Source of the DNA: an uncultured Sulfolobales archaeon
Lineage (GTDB): Archaea > Thermoproteota > Thermoprotei_A > Sulfolobales > NBVN01
NCBI GenBank assembly: GCA_938017505.1
Contig: CALIKV010000031.1
Span: 1-64,000, forward strand
DNA length: 64,000 nucleotides
Direction of reading: 5' to 3'
Below are positions 7,549-16,273 of the stretch, piece after piece. The notes beneath the pieces are model-generated. The model did no database searches. It saw nothing but the letters and a program-made list of their open reading frames with translations, and was not told where the DNA came from. Position 1 is the stretch's first letter, and each line of letters begins with the position of its first letter. Position numbers and translations under genes: made by a program.

Positions 7549-9921
7549 CTACTTCTTACCTAGATAGTCGGCCAGCGACTTACCTCTCGGTGATTCAAGC
7601 TGCTTCTCAGTTACCCCGAAGTACGAAAGTATCCTGAGGGCTGCGGGTATCACCTGGTGATTCACGTAGTAGTCTGTGTCGATTTCGTGCGGCTTGACCG
7701 TCATGTAGGGGTGTGCTCTAGAGGAAATGCTCCCGGACCCCTTAGTGACTACGTACCCTACCTTGCTCCCGACGTCCAGCTTGACGCCGAGCTTCTCGAG
7801 CCTTCTAGCGGCCATCACGTGAGGCGCGTCCACCTCGTACTCGTCTATCCTCTTGGTCAGGGTCTTCCATATGACCAGCTTCTCCACGTCCACGGCGTTA
7901 GACTTTAAGTCCTCGACAACCCTCCTCACGTAGTTAACGGCCTCGCCGACGTTCTTCGTCGTGAGGATTATCTTAGCCACTCCCTCCTGAACCTCCTTAG
8001 CTATGTCGGTCCAGTCACCTCTGACCGCCTCGAAGCCCACTATGTCTATCCTCCCGTCCCCCGTGAGGCCCACGTACCTCTTCTTGGCCTCAGTGAAGAA
8101 AACCCTCCTGTAAACCTTGTCGACCTTGATCTCCAGGCCCAGCTCCTCGTTAACCAGGTTGATGAACTTCTCTATTGAGTCCCTTGAGTAGCTGACGAAG
8201 AGCGAGTCAGTGTCCCCGTAGATCACCCTGAGGCCCAGGACCCTCGCTAGCTCGATGGCCCTGGAGATTGTTCTCCTGCCCAACGCCGTTATGCTCTCAG
8301 CGCCCTCCTTGAAGTACCACCTAGCACCAACCCAGCCCATGTACCCGTAGGACGCGTTGGCCAGGATCTTGAGAGCCCTCTGCCTCTCGTCCAGCACCCT
8401 ATACTCAGGGCTCTCGGGGTCCAGCCTCCTCATGAGGGCCCGGATCTCTCCCCTCAGCCTAAGCAGTGTGGTGAGGACGTTCTTGTAGAATCCCGGAGGG
8501 TCTCTCAAGAACCTGTAGTTGAGGTCCTCGACGAAGTAGCACCTGGACTCATCGCAGTCCCCCCTGACCAGCGTGTCAGGACTCACGTTATATTTGATCA
8601 TGAGGTTCGGGTACATGGACGTGAAGTCAAGCACTACCACGTCCTCGTGCACGCCCTTAATCGGCTCCAGAACTATCGCCCCCTTATACGGCTCGTAAGG
8701 CCTCTCAACCCTGTTAGGTATTAGCTCGCCGTACTTAACGGCCTCACGCATTAAGTACCACTCAAGCCTGTACCCAACTGAAGCGACGCCGACCTGATCC
8801 AGCGGCAGCCCCGTCAGGCTGGATAGCTGGATAGCGAAGGGGAGGAACTCCTTCGCAAGCAGTAAGGTCGAGACGGCGTCGTCCCTGGCGTACTTGATGA
8901 GGGTCTCCCTCAACTCCCTGCTGTCCCAGTACTTAGGTATCTCGTGCCACGGGATCAGGACCCTCTCCGACTTCCTCATGACGCCCAGGTAATCAGCGAC
9001 CTCGTCGAGGGACTTGACCTTGACCTCAGGAATCTCCTCAGCGAAGTTGTACAGGTCAACGTGTAGCCTGCCGGGGATTGAGACGTGACCGTAGGCCGAC
9101 TGACGGGGGACCCCGCCCCTAACCCTCCCGACGTCGAGCCTCGTCCTAAGCACGTGGGACCTCTGCATCAAGTACTGCCAGTCAAACATGTTGGAGTTGT
9201 AACCGACGATGACGTCAGGGTCGTACTCGTTCACGTACCTGACGAACTCGTCTATTAATGAGGCGTCACTGCCTCCGTCCTCCTTAACGAGGACCTTCAC
9301 CTCCCCCCTGTCGTTCGCAACCGCGATGATGATCACCGGGTTGTTCTCAGGCCTTAACGAGCCTAGGGGGCTGTAGACCTCGATGTCGAAGGCCAGGACC
9401 CTGAGCTTAGGGGGCCTGGCCTCCTCCAGCCTCCGTAGATCCCCTTTAAGCACGTACGCGCTCCTGACCCTGAACCCAGTTGGACTAGTGCTCTCCACGT
9501 CAGCCTCGTACCAGCTACACGGCGTGGCCCCCCTGTCCAGTATGTAGCGCATGGAGAACCTCACGTCAGCCTCGAGGACCTCCCTAACGCCATCCAGCCT
9601 CGAGACCTCCTCCCTATACTCTCGAACGCTCTCGGGGATGGTCGTGACCACCTTCAAGGCATTCACCGGCCTGCCGTAGTACTTCCTCTCAGCCAGGCTC
9701 ACGTCAATTATGGGGGACTTAGGCTTGCTTAACGCCTTGATCCCCCTCGCCACGCGCTCCGTGTCCGCGTCCTCGCTGAGGACTGCGTAGAAGTAAGGCC
9801 TGAAGGAGGGGTCCTTAATCAGGATGGGCTCCTCGTCCTCGTCGAGCCCCCACAACATAATAACGGGTACGTTCCCTTCAACCTCGTAGCTCACGTCGAT
9901 CAAGTAGAACCTAAGCCTCAT
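7549..9921 (-). CDS. polB: Family B replicative DNA polymerase
   Basis: A 790-residue family B DNA polymerase with proofreading exonuclease. Exo I FDIEVYS (about 178-184), Exo II VIVGYNSNMFDWQYL (about 237-251) and Exo III YARDDAVS (about 344-351) are intact. Polymerase motif A DFTSMYPNLM (432-441), motif B KILANASYGYMG (518-529) and motif C YGDTDSLF (568-575) are also intact. KKRYVGL and the thumb region RGDWTDIAKEVQEGV follow. All catalytic acidic residues are present, so it should be active. Crenarchaea carry two or three PolB paralogues (B1, B2, B3); intact motifs and length exclude the inactivated B2 type, and B3 seems likelier than B1, but this needs a tree. No intein interrupts motifs A, B or C, which are common intein sites. 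Confidence 0.95.
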   Translation of the reverse strand: MRLRFYLIDVSYEVEGNVPVIMLWGLDEDEEPILIKDPSFRPYFYAVLSEDADTERVARGIKALSKPKSPIIDVSLAERKYYGRPVNALKVVTTIPESVREYREEVSRLDGVREVLEADVRFSMRYILDRGATPCSWYEADVESTSPTGFRVRSAYVLKGDLRRLEEARPPKLRVLAFDIEVYSPLGSLRPENNPVIIIAVANDRGEVKVLVKEDGGSDASLIDEFVRYVNEYDPDVIVGYNSNMFDWQYLMQRSHVLRTRLDVGRVRGGVPRQSAYGHVSIPGRLHVDLYNFAEEIPEVKVKSLDEVADYLGVMRKSERVLIPWHEIPKYWDSRELRETLIKYARDDAVSTLLLAKEFLPFAIQLSSLTGLPLDQVGVASVGYRLEWYLMREAVKYGELIPNRVERPYEPYKGAIVLEPIKGVHEDVVVLDFTSMYPNLMIKYNVSPDTLVRGDCDESRCYFVEDLNYRFLRDPPGFYKNVLTTLLRLRGEIRALMRRLDPESPEYRVLDERQRALKILANASYGYMGWVGARWYFKEGAESITALGRRTISRAIELARVLGLRVIYGDTDSLFVSYSRDSIEKFINLVNEELGLEIKVDKVYRRVFFTEAKKRYVGLTGDGRIDIVGFEAVRGDWTDIAKEVQEGVAKIILTTKNVGEAVNYVRRVVEDLKSNAVDVEKLVIWKTLTKRIDEYEVDAPHVMAARRLEKLGVKLDVGSKVGYVVTKGSGSISSRAHPYMTVKPHEIDTDYYVNHQVIPAALRILSYFGVTEKQLESPRGKSLADYLGKK

Positions 9922-9957
9922 ACCAGCTCCGTTAAAAATACCGTTAACAAGGTAATA

Positions 9958-11334
9958 TTACTTACGGAGTGCTTCGCGCGAGGACTGCAGGTATTTGAGG
10001 ACTGTGTTAGCGACTTCAAACGATTTACGATACACCGCGTCCATGTTCAGGTACTCCCACGAGCCGAACCTGCCGTTGAGGAACACACCGCGCTCCCTCA
10101 GCCTCCCTAGCACGGGGTTCAGGACGGAAGCCCTCACGCCGTCGTAGAGAACGTAGGCGTCACTCCACCTCCAGACCCTGCCGACCTCAAGCTCCGGGCT
10201 GCTCACCAAGCCGGCGTCTACCACGTCCTCGTACACCCTGCTCACAAGCGCGTTGTCCGAAACGGAGTTCAGCTCGTCCTCGTTGCTGAACGAGACCTCA
10301 GCTATTAACGAGACCCTTCCCCGGGGTGCGTTGTCCCCCGAGTAGTTGCTTAGAACGGCCACCCTGTGCGGCAGGTACTCCCTATCGGGCAGGTAGACCC
10401 AGTGGTAGGGCTTCACCTCACCCCTGACCCCGAGCCCGACGACCGCTATCGGAACTGACTTAAGCCTCTCAAGCCCCTCAGCGTCCTCGCCGAGGAGGTC
10501 CCTCAACACGCCTCCCGACCTCCTCAGCGAGGCGGTGTAGACTACGGCATCGCACCTCAGGCTCAATTCCCTCGTCTCAACGGTTAACCCGCCATCATCG
10601 CCCGCGAGGATTCTCTCGACAGCCTGTCGAGCAGCGATCTCGGCTCGAGAGGTCTTGAGGACCTTGCCAATCATGCCCCGGATCAGCGATTCAATTCCCC
10701 CTCTAGACGGGTAGTAGAACGTGAGCTGGTGAGTGTATCCCTCCACACTCATTCCAACAGCGCTCATGACTATGTCCTTAAGCGGGGGTGCCGGGACCCG
10801 GCCCTCAACCCACTCCAGGGTTATGTTGCTGAGGTCCGTCTTCCATATCTTCTCGTTGTAGGGTATCAAGTACTTGCTCGCTATCCCCTCCCCGAAGACG
10901 TAGGGCAGCCACTCGCGGAAGTTGGTCGGCCTCCTTAACTCCCCCTTAACCCTCTTCAGGTAGGTCTCCAGAGCGCTCCAGACGCACTCAAACCTCTCCT
11001 CAGGAGGCAGATCTCCTAACCCGTTCTCGAACGGGTACTTAACGTAGATCCCTCTGTAGTAGACCTTGGAGTTCCTCCGGTGCTTGACGTAGTTCCCGTT
11101 GAGGAAGCTGAGCAGCTCGTTGAGGAGCGTGGGGTCCTTGCTGAAGAGTATGTGTGATCCGCCGGCGTCGAACAGGTAGCCTCCCACCGACTCGCTCTTA
11201 AGCAGGCCGCCTGGCCTGTCCGAAGCCTCCAGGATCACCGCTTTGACTGAGGCGTCGCTCCTTAGGATGTGGTAGGCTGTCGAGAGCCCTGAGAGACCGC
11301 CGCCCACTATACAGATCGTCTTAAAACCCGTCAA
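9958..11334 (-). CDS. FAD-dependent amine oxidase / UDP-galactopyranose mutase-like
   Basis: A 458-residue flavoprotein. The N-terminus has the Rossmann motif IVGGGLSGLSTAYH (about 9-22), the second FAD-contact LEASDRPGGLLKS and FDAGGSHILF. The central region LIPYNEKIWKTDLSNITLEWV resembles UDP-galactopyranose mutase and protoporphyrinogen-oxidase-like enzymes, with a terminal VFLNGRFGSWEYLNMDAVYRKS that contacts FAD. Such proteins in archaea are usually tied to surface-glycan or lipid modification, but the substrate cannot be fixed here. The start overlaps the stop of the upstream PPC-domain gene by 4 nt, so the two are co-transcribed. Confidence 0.75.
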   Translation of the reverse strand: MTGFKTICIVGGGLSGLSTAYHILRSDASVKAVILEASDRPGGLLKSESVGGYLFDAGGSHILFSKDPTLLNELLSFLNGNYVKHRRNSKVYYRGIYVKYPFENGLGDLPPEERFECVWSALETYLKRVKGELRRPTNFREWLPYVFGEGIASKYLIPYNEKIWKTDLSNITLEWVEGRVPAPPLKDIVMSAVGMSVEGYTHQLTFYYPSRGGIESLIRGMIGKVLKTSRAEIAARQAVERILAGDDGGLTVETRELSLRCDAVVYTASLRRSGGVLRDLLGEDAEGLERLKSVPIAVVGLGVRGEVKPYHWVYLPDREYLPHRVAVLSNYSGDNAPRGRVSLIAEVSFSNEDELNSVSDNALVSRVYEDVVDAGLVSSPELEVGRVWRWSDAYVLYDGVRASVLNPVLGRLRERGVFLNGRFGSWEYLNMDAVYRKSFEVANTVLKYLQSSREALRK

Positions 11335-11729
11335 CCCCTATCCCTGTGAGGGAAAACCGACCTGAGATCCCCACCGCCTTCGAAGATGAACAGCTCGACG
11401 TAAGGCCTCGCCGAAGCCTTGATTAAGTGACCGCCCTTAACGCCCGTGTCCTTGGCACTTAGAGCCACGTGCACGTGGATGGAGACGCTGCCGTCGCTCC
11501 TCACCAGGTAATTGCCGAGCAGCGAGACGACCTCTAGTATCTCTTCCTCTCCGGCTTTCAGGACTTCCCTTAAGTAAGTTGAGGTCTTCGGGTTGTAGTA
11601 GCCTATCTCCGCTCGTTCGAAGCCTCCTATGCCGACGATTAAGCCTCCCCTCAGGCCTTCGCCGAGGATCACGCGCTCAAGAGCGTCCGGTAGTATGGAG
11701 CCTTCGTTCAACTTGACGGCCTTAATCAC
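11331..11729 (-). CDS. PPC/DUF296 domain protein
   Basis: 132 residues forming one PPC (DUF296) domain. The diagnostic stretch is GNYLVRSDGSVSIHVHVALS followed by GVKGGHLIKASARPYVELFI, where the histidines are the likely metal ligands. Bacterial and archaeal stand-alone PPC proteins are trimers of uncertain function; in plants the domain is fused to AT-hook DNA-binding motifs. Here there is no AT-hook. It is the first gene of a two-gene unit with the flavoprotein and lies divergent to the KaiC-like gene. Confidence 0.8.
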   Translation of the reverse strand: MIKAVKLNEGSILPDALERVILGEGLRGGLIVGIGGFERAEIGYYNPKTSTYLREVLKAGEEEILEVVSLLGNYLVRSDGSVSIHVHVALSAKDTGVKGGHLIKASARPYVELFIFEGGGDLRSVFPHRDRG

Positions 11730-11787
11730 CCAACATCACCAAGCATATAGGTTGGTCAGGCTTTAATAGTTTCCCCGCTATATCTTA

Positions 11788-12624
11788 GTGGTGATTTGCC
11801 TGGTTAGGCTGTTTCTGACGAGGATAGATCCCCTGAGCGTGGCTCTCCCCGTCGGGATCCCGTACGGCTCCCTAACCCTGGTTCTAGGCCCCGGCGGCGT
11901 AGGAAAGTCTGTCATGCTAGCCAACCTATCATGGAACTTCCTGAGGAGCGAGGGGGGCACAGTCGTTTACGTCGCCTTCGACGATTCCCCTGACGCGTTG
12001 CTGTCGCTCTACGAGTTCTTCAGCTGGGACGTGGGCGAGTACGTGCGTGAGGGCAGGCTTAAGATAGTGGATTGCTTCAGCTTCAGGCTCGGGGCCTTCA
12101 AGAAGGCCGTTAAGGGCGTTGTGAGGGAGCTGGAGGTTAAGGATTTAAGCTCCCTGGTCTACGCGATCAACGACGCCGCGCCCCCCGCTCAGGGCCCCTC
12201 GTTAGTCCTGATAGACTCGTTCAACGAGTTAGTGCTTAAGTTCGAGGTTTCCCGGTTCCTCGACTTCATCAAGACTCTAAGGGCTATCGTTGGTAAGGGA
12301 CTCGGCAACATAGTGCTCGCCACGATACACACCACCACGGAGACGTTCCAGGAGGTGGTTAACTACTTGGAGTACCTGGTTGACGGGATCATAGAGACCA
12401 GGTTCAACCCATCGCTCGTGGAGTACGGCATACCGATAAAGGAGTTAATGGTCAGGAAGATGAGGGGTGTGCCGACGAACCCGGTCTGGATCCCCTACGT
12501 CATAAGCGAATCGGGCATATCGATGGTGGACATGCAGAAGCTGGCTAAGGTGCTGCAGAGTAAGGTGCAGGAGGTGGAGACCCTTAAGAAGATGCTATCG
12601 AGGGATACGGGTAGTGGGGGTTGA
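11788..12624 (+). CDS. KaiC-like RecA-superfamily ATPase, single domain
   Basis: 278 residues with one RecA/KaiC ATPase domain. Walker A is GPGGVGKS (about 34-41) and Walker B is SLVLIDSFNEL (about 149-159). The C-terminal tail (MQKLAKVLQSKVQEVETLKKML) is a short coiled coil. Archaeal single-domain KaiC-like proteins are regulatory ATPases of mostly unknown partners, some linked to gas vesicles, archaella or signalling. The 3' end overlaps a ferredoxin gene by 4 nt, suggesting a redox-linked partner. The start is GTG; a GTG 3 nt downstream is equally possible. No gene for an obvious kinase substrate is adjacent. Confidence 0.75.
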   Translation: MVICLVRLFLTRIDPLSVALPVGIPYGSLTLVLGPGGVGKSVMLANLSWNFLRSEGGTVVYVAFDDSPDALLSLYEFFSWDVGEYVREGRLKIVDCFSFRLGAFKKAVKGVVRELEVKDLSSLVYAINDAAPPAQGPSLVLIDSFNELVLKFEVSRFLDFIKTLRAIVGKGLGNIVLATIHTTTETFQEVVNYLEYLVDGIIETRFNPSLVEYGIPIKELMVRKMRGVPTNPVWIPYVISESGISMVDMQKLAKVLQSKVQEVETLKKMLSRDTGSGG

Positions 12625-12866
12625 AGGTAGTAATAAACATCACCGCTGCATGTAACCTATGTAGATCCTGCGTTGAGCTATGCCCGACAGGAGTGTTCAG
12701 AGTAGAGAACAGTAGAATCGCCTGCGATGAGGGCAAGTGCATCTACTGCAGGGGATGCGAGGTCATATGCCCCCAGAAAGCGATAAAGATCAAGCTGGAC
12801 CTAGACACGCTGAAACACAAGGAAGTAGTGAAAACGATAACGGGGCTGGGGGATAAACACTTTTAA
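12621..12866 (+). CDS. 2x[4Fe-4S] ferredoxin
   Basis: 81 residues with two complete cluster motifs, CNLCRSCVELCP and CIYCRGCEVICP, each CxxCxxCxxxCP, so a bacterial-type dicluster electron carrier. Start is TTG, overlapping the TGA of the KaiC-like gene (TTGA), and it is therefore co-translated with it. The C-terminus (KHKEVVKTITGLGDKHF) is a short extension. It could also serve as a small electron-transfer subunit of a larger oxidoreductase, but none is encoded next to it. Confidence 0.85.
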   Translation: MKVVINITAACNLCRSCVELCPTGVFRVENSRIACDEGKCIYCRGCEVICPQKAIKIKLDLDTLKHKEVVKTITGLGDKHF

Positions 12867-12890
12867 CTCTCGCAAGGATTAAATAATGGA

Positions 12891-12975
12891 GCCGGGGTCG
12901 CCTAGCCTGGTAGGGCGCCGGCCTGCTAAGCCGGTGGGGGATAACCCCGCGCGGGTTCGAATCCCGCCCCCGGCG
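12891..12975 (+). tRNA. tRNA-Ser(GCT)
   Basis: Class II tRNA, 85 nt, reading AGC/AGT codons. Acceptor GCCGGGG pairs with CCCCGGC, discriminator G. Anticodon arm CCGGC-CTGCTAA-GCCGG gives GCT. A long variable arm (GGGGGATAACCCC) and the T arm GCGGG-TTCGAAT-CCCGC complete the fold. No intron. The ORF 12790..13203 on the minus strand is only a shadow across it. Confidence 0.95.
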
Positions 12976-13347
12976 CCTTTCGTCGTCGTTTCGGCTTTCA
13001 TGAGGTTTTGAGTTTGTGTGGGTCGATGTCGTAAGACTCATAGTTCTCCACGTCGTTTGGCAGCTACTCGATGAGGGTTGGAGAGCATGTTGAGACCCTA
13101 AAGATGAGGGCCCCTCCCTGAGGGTAGTTAGGGCACTCAAGATGTGGGGGGAATAAAGCGATGAAAACAACTGAACCAACGTAAGAGCCGAACCCTGTGG
13201 CAACCAACCTCTCCAGCCCGCTCTCGTCTTCGCTCAATCCACTAGCGACGTCTATTTTGAGCAGGTACTCTGAATATTTATTATTACCTGAATATTGTTA
13301 CTAATTAATAATAATATATAAAATACAGTAGTAAATAATTAAGTAGT
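12976..13347 (+). other. Intergenic region with promoter of the two-domain KaiC-like gene
   Basis: No intact gene. The last 80 nt are very AT-rich and hold the promoter: TATA at about 13314-13323 (ATATATAAAA) for the downstream KaiC-like gene. A direct repeat CTGAATATT at 13270-13278 and 13288-13296, 18 nt apart, sits just upstream and could be an operator. The stretch 13130-13260 has coding-like fragments with stops that I cannot assign. Confidence 0.4.
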
Positions 13348-14763
13348 GTGTCGAGGGCGATGGGTTTGCAAGAACTCCTCAGGCCTTACGTGTTTGGTGT
13401 TGAGGGTTTAGATAAGCTGTTTGGTGGCTCTATTCCATCTCCGTACGTTATAGTTATCGCCGGGCACCCGGGTTCAGGTAAGACTACTTTAGCATCAACG
13501 ATTTGTTATAGTAACTCCCTGGCTAACCACAAATGCCTCTACGTGTCTCTCCAGGAGGATAGGGACAAGCTCTTCGGTTTCATGGGGAGGTTGGGCTTAG
13601 ATCTGGAGGGGGCTGAGTCTAGAGGACTGCTCAAGTTCTTCAAGATCCCCGTAACCCTTGATATCGAGTCTTCCGTTGAGATGCTGAAGCTCGCGTCCAT
13701 CGATAACTACGACGTTCTGGTGATCGATTCCGTTAACGCGTTGCTGGAGGCCGTTAAGGACGACGCCAGCAGGAGGGCCTGGCTTCAGAACTTCTTCTAC
13801 AGCCTGCCTAAAATAACGAATGGGTTAGTGATCCTGGTTGCGGAGCTGCCTCACAGTTCAGAGAGACTTGAGCTAGGCAGCATTGAATTCATAGCCGACG
13901 CGGTCTTGATACTCAAACATCAGGTTGAGGATGGACTCCTTACGAGAGTCCTTGAGGTGAGGAAGGCCAGAGGGGTGTCAATAACGCTGGCTGAAATACC
14001 GTTCTGGATAAGTGAGGGTAGAGGGGTTGAGATCTGGACACCCCCGCTGATTGAGGAGATATGGATTGAGGGTAAAAGGCTACAGCTACCGTGCGGGCTC
14101 CTAAGGAAGGTGTTCGACCACATCCATAAGGGTCAGGTAATTAACATCACGCACCCGCCGGAGAGCAGTTACTTGAACTACCTACCTATCTTATTCCTTA
14201 GCATGGCTACGCTGAACGACTTAAGGCTACTGTTCGTAAGTTATAAACACCCGCGGGGATCGTTGAAAGTGCCAATCATCAGTGAGCTCGTGAGGCGAGG
14301 GGTTGAGCGGGCCGTCGCTGAGGAGGTCGTTGACAAGCACATGGTTTTCGTCAGCATTAATCCCTTCTCCTACAGTATCACTCAACTCACGGCGAAGGAG
14401 TTCGCTCTAGTCGACGACGTCAACGCTGATGTAGTGGTGTTCGATGGCGTAGAACTGCCGAGGCAAACTGTGGGATTGAGGAGGCATGTCCGGGAGCTGT
14501 TCAACGAGATGAATTACCTGAGAAAGCGTGATAAGCTGGTCATACGTGTTGGGGCCTACGATGACGACCTAGCCTACAGGCTGGAATCCAGCGTGGCGGA
14601 CGCCGTAGTGAGGCTCGAACACGTCGATACCGAGGCCGGCGAGGTGGCCTATAAGGCGTTCATGTGGAGGACTTATAGAATGCCTTACGTAGCATCGCAG
14701 CAAGAACTTATGGAATGCATTGATGAAGGGATAGAAGCGTTAAAGGCTCAACTGATAAAGTAG
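13348..14763 (+). CDS. KaiC-like ATPase with degenerate second half
   Basis: 471 residues. The N-terminal half (about 10-230) is a KaiC/RecA ATPase: Walker A AGHPGSGKTT (38-47), Walker B YDVLVIDSVNALLE. The C-terminal half (about 255-470) looks like a second RecA-type domain (LFLSMATLNDLRLLFVSYKHP, NADVVVFDGVELP) that has lost its Walker A lysine motif. It probably serves in oligomerisation or regulation. GTG at 13348 or ATG at 13360 could be the start; the TATA box about 30 nt upstream favours a leaderless transcript starting at one of these. It is monocistronic. Function is unknown; the family works as a switch through ATP binding or autophosphorylation. Confidence 0.75.
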   Translation: MSRAMGLQELLRPYVFGVEGLDKLFGGSIPSPYVIVIAGHPGSGKTTLASTICYSNSLANHKCLYVSLQEDRDKLFGFMGRLGLDLEGAESRGLLKFFKIPVTLDIESSVEMLKLASIDNYDVLVIDSVNALLEAVKDDASRRAWLQNFFYSLPKITNGLVILVAELPHSSERLELGSIEFIADAVLILKHQVEDGLLTRVLEVRKARGVSITLAEIPFWISEGRGVEIWTPPLIEEIWIEGKRLQLPCGLLRKVFDHIHKGQVINITHPPESSYLNYLPILFLSMATLNDLRLLFVSYKHPRGSLKVPIISELVRRGVERAVAEEVVDKHMVFVSINPFSYSITQLTAKEFALVDDVNADVVVFDGVELPRQTVGLRRHVRELFNEMNYLRKRDKLVIRVGAYDDDLAYRLESSVADAVVRLEHVDTEAGEVAYKAFMWRTYRMPYVASQQELMECIDEGIEALKAQLIK

Positions 14764-15078
14764 CTCGGAGCAGCCACGTTGCCTATTAGCTCGTGAACGT
14801 CGTCCTAGCGTCTCTCCTAGCCCTAGGACAGGGTTTCGCTTAATACGGGTTAGTCCAACGTGCAACCGGACATCGTCGTGGCGATAGCCGGTAGAATAGT
14901 GAGCGATCGCATCTCTCGTAAACTATATTCATCTCGGGGGACTCTTTTGAGCGACGTCCCTATAGAATTGTAGAGACCTCGAGTCTGTAGCGACGCGTTC
15001 CTCAACGCACGCCAGTTAACACGCTGAGCGATGGTAAAGCTCGGCCCAGCTCTTGCCGTCACGTTCCTCACACGACTA
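14764..15078. other. Intergenic region, no gene seen
   Basis: The 73-aa minus-strand ORF here (14850..15071) has no recognisable motif, is arginine/serine-rich and has no promoter or SD. I see no RNA gene. It may hold worn-out sequence. Confidence 0.3.
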
Positions 15079-15966
15079 TTAGGTATCGCAGTTACTGAGG
15101 TCTTTGGTCAGCAGGTACTCAGTCTCCCGCGTGCGGAAGCTCATCGCGATTAACTCTAATACTAGAACTTTCTTCGACGCGTCTACAGGTATTACTATCT
15201 CATTGAGTTTTTCCTTGATAGCAGTTGCCTTGAGCTTGTGAACGATCTCCGTAAGCACATTCGTGGCGTTGTATGAGGAGAGGGCTACGTAGTTGACGAA
15301 CATCCTGCCGTTGTGCGAGAACTCAGCCACCCCCCTGACCCTCCTCCCGGACTTAACGACGATAGCTCTCTCACCTTTCAGGTACCGCTTGTAGATGATC
15401 CTGTGGACGTCCTCGATCAAGTTACTCCACCAGGTCGTTGGCCTCAACCTCAAGCGTCTCAGCCTCCCGGCAGGGATCTCCTCGACTGTGTAGTGGTTTT
15501 CCGGATGAGGGGGGTCTAGTCTGTGCGGGTCTGCTGAGAGTATCATCACCATGCCCCTGACCACGTACCCCCTCCTCAAGTAGAAGTCTAAAGCCCTCAG
15601 ATTCCAGCTCTTGACGCTTAAGGTGACTACCTCAACACCCTCACGCCTGAGCGAGTTCTCCAGAGTGCTTAGCAGGAACCCCCCAACACCACGGCCCCTC
15701 ACGCCCTCATCTACCGCTATGCTGTCGAGGAACGCGATCCTCCCCTGCTTATAGACTACAGCGAAGCCGACCACAACCCCGCTGGACTCAACCACGGCAA
15801 CTCTTTTCCTCCTAGACCTAGTCCTAACCAACGCCCTGAACCACTCGTAATCAGCCTCGTCCAGAGCGCCTAGAGCGTGAGAGTAGATCTCGAAAACCCT
15901 CCCCACATCGTTAGGCTCTGCATCCCTCACCACGAACCCGCCTGACCGAGCGGGTTCGTCGAGCAC
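15079..15966 (-). CDS. GNAT family N-acetyltransferase
   Basis: 295 residues. Residues about 10-145 form a GNAT domain: FAVVYKQGRIAFLDSIAVDEGVRGRGVGGFLLSTL contains the acetyl-CoA loop (R/QxxGxG/A as RGRGVGG), followed by SVKSWNLRALDFYLRRGYV, the typical beta-5/alpha-4 segment. The C-terminal 150 residues resemble another, weaker acyltransferase-like half. The domain is related to RimI-type enzymes, but the substrate (protein N-terminus, lysine or small molecule) cannot be inferred. The gene is alone, with gaps of about 300 nt on both sides. Confidence 0.8.
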   Translation of the reverse strand: MLDEPARSGGFVVRDAEPNDVGRVFEIYSHALGALDEADYEWFRALVRTRSRRKRVAVVESSGVVVGFAVVYKQGRIAFLDSIAVDEGVRGRGVGGFLLSTLENSLRREGVEVVTLSVKSWNLRALDFYLRRGYVVRGMVMILSADPHRLDPPHPENHYTVEEIPAGRLRRLRLRPTTWWSNLIEDVHRIIYKRYLKGERAIVVKSGRRVRGVAEFSHNGRMFVNYVALSSYNATNVLTEIVHKLKATAIKEKLNEIVIPVDASKKVLVLELIAMSFRTRETEYLLTKDLSNCDT

Positions 15967-16093
15967 TCAAACCGCCATACTCCCAACACACACCGTAGTT
16001 ATAGACAACTAAGTTAATAAGCGTTCGGTAAGGTCCCAGGCCCTAGACTTCAGGCTTTACAAGCCTTCTCCCCGTTCTTCAGAGTGGTGTTTG

Positions 16094-16192
16094 GGTTCTG
16101 AGCTACGTAGTCTTTGATAGACTTACGTAACTCTTGAGATTCATCAGCCTAAAGCCCTCACGAGTTCATCAGGGCCCTCATCAGCCTCCTCC
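16094..16192 (-). repeat. Hairpin element related to IS200/IS605 right end (copy 2, no gene)
   Basis: On the minus strand this 99-nt stretch matches the 35.74-35.84 kb copy along its length (GAGGxxGATGAxxGCxCxGA, CTCGTGAGG, GCTTTAGGCT, ATGAATC) and ends with the hairpin TACGTAAGTCT-ATCAA-AGACTACGTA (16104-16129) then GCTCAGAACCC. No intact tnpB lies upstream. It fills much of the 15967-16273 gap; the remainder holds only the promoter region of the next gene. Confidence 0.6.
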
Positions 16193-16273
16193 CCACCTAC
16201 CCAGCTTACATGACTCATGAGGGAAGACGCCAGACTTATTAACTCTTTGTTGATATAATCATGTGTGATGTAA

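Noticed and set aside
12790-13203. 137-aa minus ORF
   Set aside because: It crosses tRNA-Ser and the ferredoxin gene, with low-complexity Ser/Arg composition; a shadow.
14850-15071. 73-aa minus ORF
   Set aside because: No motif, no promoter or SD, and composition unlike neighbours; likely chance ORF.
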